Notes under the pieces: model-generated
The model's input: only the letters and a program-made list of their open reading frames with translations
Told to the model about the DNA's origin: nothing
The model's database searches: none
Part shown: positions 5,873 through 7,994 of the stretch, piece after piece
Numbering within the stretch: the stretch's first letter is position 1
How the letters are laid out: each line of letters opens with the position of its first letter
Program-made: the position numbers and the translations under genes
Source: Pyrodictiaceae archaeon
GTDB taxonomy: Archaea; Thermoproteota; Thermoprotei_A; Sulfolobales; Pyrodictiaceae
DNA: 7,994 nt
Direction: 5' to 3'
Assembly: GCA_027043685.1 (NCBI GenBank)
Contig: JALUFI010000283.1
Location: 1-7,994 of the forward strand

Positions 5873-6853
5873 TTGCCACACGCAGCAGCGAAGAAGAAGC
5901 TGCGGAGCGGCCGAGTAGTCAACGTATTTGACCCGTGGAGCAGCCCTCTGTGTACATGTCCGTTGAAGTACTCGCTCAACCCATACACGGGGTGCAGCCA
6001 CTTCTGCCTCTACTGCTACGCCACCGCCTACATAGGCGTGAAGCCGAGCACGCCAAAGAAGGACTACAAGAGGAGGCTGCTCCGCGACATAGAGTCCGGG
6101 ATACTGGACCCCCGACTCCACATAGACATAGCGACGAGTAGCGATCCCTACCCGCCCGAGGAGGAGAGGTACCGCCTCACTAGGTGGACGCTGGAGCAGC
6201 TCCTGCCCAGAGGCTACAAGGTGCTGATAATAACCAAGGGAGCCCTCGTCGCCAGGGACCGGGACCTGCTAGCGAGGGGGAACGCAGCGGTAACAATGAC
6301 TATAACCACTATGGATACGGGGCTCGCCTCAAGGCTCGAGCCCGGCGCGCCTCCTCCACGGGAGAGGGTGAGGAGCCTGCGCCTCCTCCACGAGGCAGGC
6401 GTCCCGGTGGGTCTGCGGCTTGACCCTATCTTCCCCGAGCTCACCGACGACGAGGACTCGATTAGGGAGGTGCTGGAGGCGGCCAGGGAGGCCGGCGCCC
6501 GGTTCGTCGTGGTCTCCACGTATAAGGCGAGACCGGATAACCTGAGGCGTGTCCTGGAGGCCTTCCCGGAGCTACGGGAGAGGTACCTCCGCCTCTACCG
6601 GCGTGAGGGGCGTTGGCTCCACGGCTACTACTACCTGCCCGACGCGCTGAGGAGAGAGATACTGCTGAGGGCTAGGAGGCTGGCTGAGAGCCTTGGCTAC
6701 GAGTTCGCCACGTGCAGGGAGGGGTTCCCCGAGCTACACACAGCCCCGACCTGCGACGGCTCCCACCTGATACCCCGCCGCCTGGAGCCCCGGCCACGTG
6801 TCGGGAGGCTCGAGGACTACCTAGCGCAGGACCCGGGACAGCCTCGAGGCTAG
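5873..6853 (+). CDS. SplB-like radical SAM protein of unknown reaction
   Basis: A 326-residue member of the SplB-like (COG1533-type) radical SAM proteins. CSHFCLYC (41-48) gives the Cx3Cx2C ligands of the [4Fe-4S] cluster that cleaves S-adenosylmethionine. It sits in the family block NPYTGC and is preceded by CTCP with C27 and C29. TSSDPYPPEE (88-97), TKGALVARD (121-129), TITTMD (143-148) and LRLDPIFPE (181-189) match the family's barrel motifs. The C-terminus carries two more cysteines, C281 (CREGF) and C294 (CDGSHLIP), possibly for a second cluster or for substrate. No cysteine lies between 48 and 281, so the photolyase's catalytic cysteine is absent; the product is therefore not called spore photoproduct lyase. 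The start is TTG, the only start codon in frame after the preceding in-frame stop. The last 33 bp overlap the convergent zinc-finger gene. Confidence 0.9.
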   Translation: MPHAAAKKKLRSGRVVNVFDPWSSPLCTCPLKYSLNPYTGCSHFCLYCYATAYIGVKPSTPKKDYKRRLLRDIESGILDPRLHIDIATSSDPYPPEEERYRLTRWTLEQLLPRGYKVLIITKGALVARDRDLLARGNAAVTMTITTMDTGLASRLEPGAPPPRERVRSLRLLHEAGVPVGLRLDPIFPELTDDEDSIREVLEAAREAGARFVVVSTYKARPDNLRRVLEAFPELRERYLRLYRREGRWLHGYYYLPDALRREILLRARRLAESLGYEFATCREGFPELHTAPTCDGSHLIPRRLEPRPRVGRLEDYLAQDPGQPRG

Positions 6854-7162
6854 CTCACGCGCCTCGGAGAGGACAAGGCTGCGGGGAGGCCACTCGCCCC
6901 GGAACCTGGCGGCGCAGCTGGGGCAGAGCCAGATGACCGGGGTGAGCTGCACCCCGCACTCGTCGCACACAAGGCGACCGCAGACCTCGCAGCTAGCGAC
7001 GGCGAGTCTCTCGCTGCACACCTGGCAGAGCGTTTCAGCGCAGAACCTGCAGACGCCGCGAGCCTCGTCATAGTCCTCGCTGCAAACCACGCGGCCGCAG
7101 AGCCTGCAGCGGTGCCTCGCCGGCCTCCTCCGGCAGACCTCGCAGAGCCTGGGCTCGCTCAC
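6821..7162 (-). CDS. Small zinc-finger protein with tandemly duplicated cysteine unit
   Basis: This 113-residue protein has 15 cysteines, at 7, 10, 19, 22, 27, 38, 41, 46, 49, 58, 61, 66, 69, 80 and 83. They form two copies of C-x2-C-x8-C-x2-C-x4-C 39 residues apart, each with a further CxxC (38/41 and 80/83). The copies share CxVC, R, A, CxxCGR and VC at matching places. The spacing resembles eukaryotic HIT-type or B-box zinc fingers, which suggests several Zn sites and binding to protein or nucleic acid; the target is unknown. Residues 88-113 form a Cys-free, basic, probably helical tail. The GTG start overlaps the previous gene's TGA as GTGA (7162-7159), and purine-rich GGAGG repeats lie just upstream, so translation is probably coupled. 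Its 3' end overlaps the SplB-like gene by 33 bp tail to tail. Confidence 0.85.
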   Translation of the reverse strand: MSEPRLCEVCRRRPARHRCRLCGRVVCSEDYDEARGVCRFCAETLCQVCSERLAVASCEVCGRLVCDECGVQLTPVIWLCPSCAARFRGEWPPRSLVLSEARELASRLSRVLR

Positions 7163-7608
7163 TCCTCCCCGGCCTCCTCCTCTTCCTCCTCCAGCTCCTC
7201 GACCTCCCCAGCCTCCGTCTCCTCGCCGCGGCCACGCTTGGTGCGTAGCTGCGCAATCACGCTCTCGGCCAGCTTCCCGACCCTCTCCGCCTCCGCGCGG
7301 CTAGGCGCGTAGATACGGGCTATGTAGCGGTCAACGGACTTCCCGTGGGGCTCTATGACTACCACCGCGTTGCCCGGGGCCTGGAACATCTTTATCGCGA
7401 ACCTGGTAGCCTTCGTGGCGGGAACCTCTATCTCGACCCTGTACCTCATGCCGTTAATCGGTGGCTCGTCGACAGAGACAGCGACCATTCCATATGGGAT
7501 GCTGGTACTCCTCTGCTGTTTGCGGCCACGCTTCCGGCTCTGCCGCCGGATAGCGTATATCTCCTTAATCAGCAGCCAGGTATCATCATGGCGTATTACT
7601 ACCTTCAC
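7159..7608 (-). CDS. Small protein of unknown function with basic patch and acidic tail
   Basis: I do not recognise this family. The 149-residue form starts MKVVIRHDDTW, which looks like a natural first beta strand. A strongly basic stretch follows at 21-33 (RRQSRKRGRKQQR), then a mixed strand/helix core, including YRVEIEVP (56-63) and NAVVVIEP (80-87), with a helix over about 101-122. It ends in an acidic tail (129-149) made almost only of Glu, Gly and Ala. A basic patch with an acidic tail suggests nucleic-acid or ribonucleoprotein contact, but this is inference. I chose GTG 7608 because GGGAG (7620-7616) lies 7 nt before it. TTG 7644 would add 12 residues rich in Ala and Pro with a poorer site. 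It is the first gene of a two-gene unit with the zinc-finger protein, overlapping it by 4 bp. Confidence 0.78.
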   Translation of the reverse strand: MKVVIRHDDTWLLIKEIYAIRRQSRKRGRKQQRSTSIPYGMVAVSVDEPPINGMRYRVEIEVPATKATRFAIKMFQAPGNAVVVIEPHGKSVDRYIARIYAPSRAEAERVGKLAESVIAQLRTKRGRGEETEAGEVEELEEEEEEAGEE

Positions 7609-7615
7609 CCTAGCG

Positions 7616-7620
7616 CTCCC
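7616..7620 (-). promoter_or_regulatory. Shine-Dalgarno site favouring GTG 7608
   Basis: GGGAG on the minus strand with a 7-nt spacer before GTG 7608 is better placed than anything before the upstream TTG 7644. It therefore favours the shorter reading of the basic/acidic protein. Confidence 0.5.
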
Positions 7621-7646
7621 TGGAGCAACGGGAGGAGCGCCCAATA

Positions 7647-7669
7647 CCTAATAACTTGTAGATATGTGC
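7647..7669 (-). promoter_or_regulatory. AT-rich patch, probable promoter of the two-gene zinc-finger unit
   Basis: In a GC-rich setting this patch contains ACATATCTAC and TTATTAGG on the minus strand. If TTATTAGG (7654-7647) is the TATA box, transcription would start near 7625, about 17 nt before GTG 7608 and just ahead of its GGGAG site. Both elements are imperfect TATA matches. The patch makes a separate promoter for this pair likely even though the upstream gene lies on the same strand. Confidence 0.4.
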
Positions 7670-7688
7670 AGGCCTTAGGGCTCAATCA

Positions 7689-7710
7689 CCGGAGCAAGTG
7701 CTACCTCCGG
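7689..7710 (-). terminator. short inverted repeat after the right-edge gene, possible transcript end
   Basis: CCGGAG (7689-7694) and CTCCGG (7705-7710) form a 6-bp stem around 10 nt, starting 18 nt after the stop of the right-edge gene. An inner AGCA/TGCT pairing is an alternative. There is no T-run, the usual archaeal termination signal, so a termination role is weakly supported. Confidence 0.2.
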
Positions 7711-7727
7711 GGCACGCACGGGGACGG

Positions 7728-7994
7728 CTAGTAGACGACGCCCAGAGTATCGCTTATCACGCCACGGCGCACGAGCTCCTCATACACCCTCCATATCCGC
7801 TTAACAGTGACGAAGCCGACGTAGAAGCCCTTACGCCGGAGCAGCTCGAGCACGAACTCGGGGAACTCGTCGGGGTGGCCCGCGAATAGCCTGGAGGCCT
7901 CAACCACGGCCTCCACTATGTCGCGGCTAGTGGGGTAGGGTAGGCGGCGGCGCCTACGCCTCTCCCTCTCCTCCCTCTCAGCGTCGAGAACCTC
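7728..7994 (-). CDS. Highly charged protein of unknown function, C-terminal part (enters from right edge)
   Basis: The frame is open from the window's right edge to TAG at 7730-7728, giving the last 88 residues of a longer protein. The visible part begins with a charged stretch of alternating Arg and Glu, including RRRRRR, then LPYPTSRD. A compact, mostly helical segment of about 65 residues follows: helix (DIVEAVVEASRLF), HPDEFPEFVLELLRRKGF, and VTVKRIWRVYEELVRRGVI, ending VVY. The last two helices with VTVKRI between them resemble a helix-turn-helix or winged-helix arrangement (inference; no family recognised). GTG at 7916 could start a 62-residue form, but the coding pattern continues unbroken upstream, so I take the gene as truncated by the window. 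The basic/acidic gene begins about 120 bp downstream on the same strand. Confidence 0.75.
   Translation of the reverse strand, partial: EVLDAEREERERRRRRRLPYPTSRDIVEAVVEASRLFAGHPDEFPEFVLELLRRKGFYVGFVTVKRIWRVYEELVRRGVISDTLGVVY

Noticed and set aside
5400..6121. Minus-strand frames of 159 and 105 residues opposite the isomerase and SplB-like genes
   Set aside because: Both lie across clearly recognised plus-strand domains, and neither has a recognisable domain or a good ribosome site.
7170..7200. Repeated CTCCTC units as a possible microsatellite or CRISPR-like repeat
   Set aside because: The units are contiguous Glu codons on the other strand, without spacers or a constant repeat unit.
7345..7731. 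A 128-residue plus-strand frame opposite the basic/acidic gene
   Set aside because: It overlaps a gene with a good ribosome site and 4-bp coupling to its neighbour. Its own translation looks like random composition.

Overview
The window looks like ordinary chromosomal DNA from a GC-rich hyperthermophilic archaeon, most likely a crenarchaeon (Thermoprotei; a Desulfurococcales or Pyrodictiaceae relative is my best guess, at low confidence). The reasons are: an archaeal-type leucyl-tRNA synthetase; a 6-phospho-3-hexuloisomerase of the archaeal ribulose monophosphate type; heavy use of AGG for Arg and ATA for Ile; TTG or GTG as the start of most genes; short purine-rich Shine-Dalgarno sites; and TATA-like boxes in place of -35/-10 promoters. 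I see no rRNA, tRNA, CRISPR array, insertion sequence, prophage or integrase.

Layout, left to right. Bases 1-1215 (minus strand) hold a TatD-family hydrolase that runs off the left edge, preceded by a calcineurin-like metallophosphoesterase. A 162-base divergent intergenic region with two overlapping inverted repeats separates these from a cysteine-rich unknown protein on the plus strand (1378-2052). That gene runs convergently into leuS, the leucyl-tRNA synthetase (2069-5044, minus). leuS and the plus-strand isomerase gene (5181-5807) diverge from a shared region with a TATA candidate for each direction. A 65-base spacer with a 9-bp inverted repeat then leads to an SplB-like radical SAM protein (5873-6853, plus), which overlaps tail to tail with the last cluster.

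The last cluster (6821-7994, minus) holds three small uncharacterised proteins. In transcription order they are a highly charged protein entering from the right edge (7728-7994), a basic/acidic protein (7159-7608), and a 15-cysteine zinc-finger protein (6821-7162). The last two overlap by GTGA and are almost certainly co-translated.

Functionally the window mixes translation (leuS), pentose-phosphate supply by the reverse ribulose monophosphate route (isomerase), phosphohydrolases, and several proteins of unknown role. The least explained parts are the tandemly duplicated zinc finger with its coupled partner, the SplB-like protein that lacks the photolyase cysteine, the hairpin in front of it, and the cysteine-rich orphan at 1378-2052. 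No known defence or mobile system is visible, and I do not claim one.
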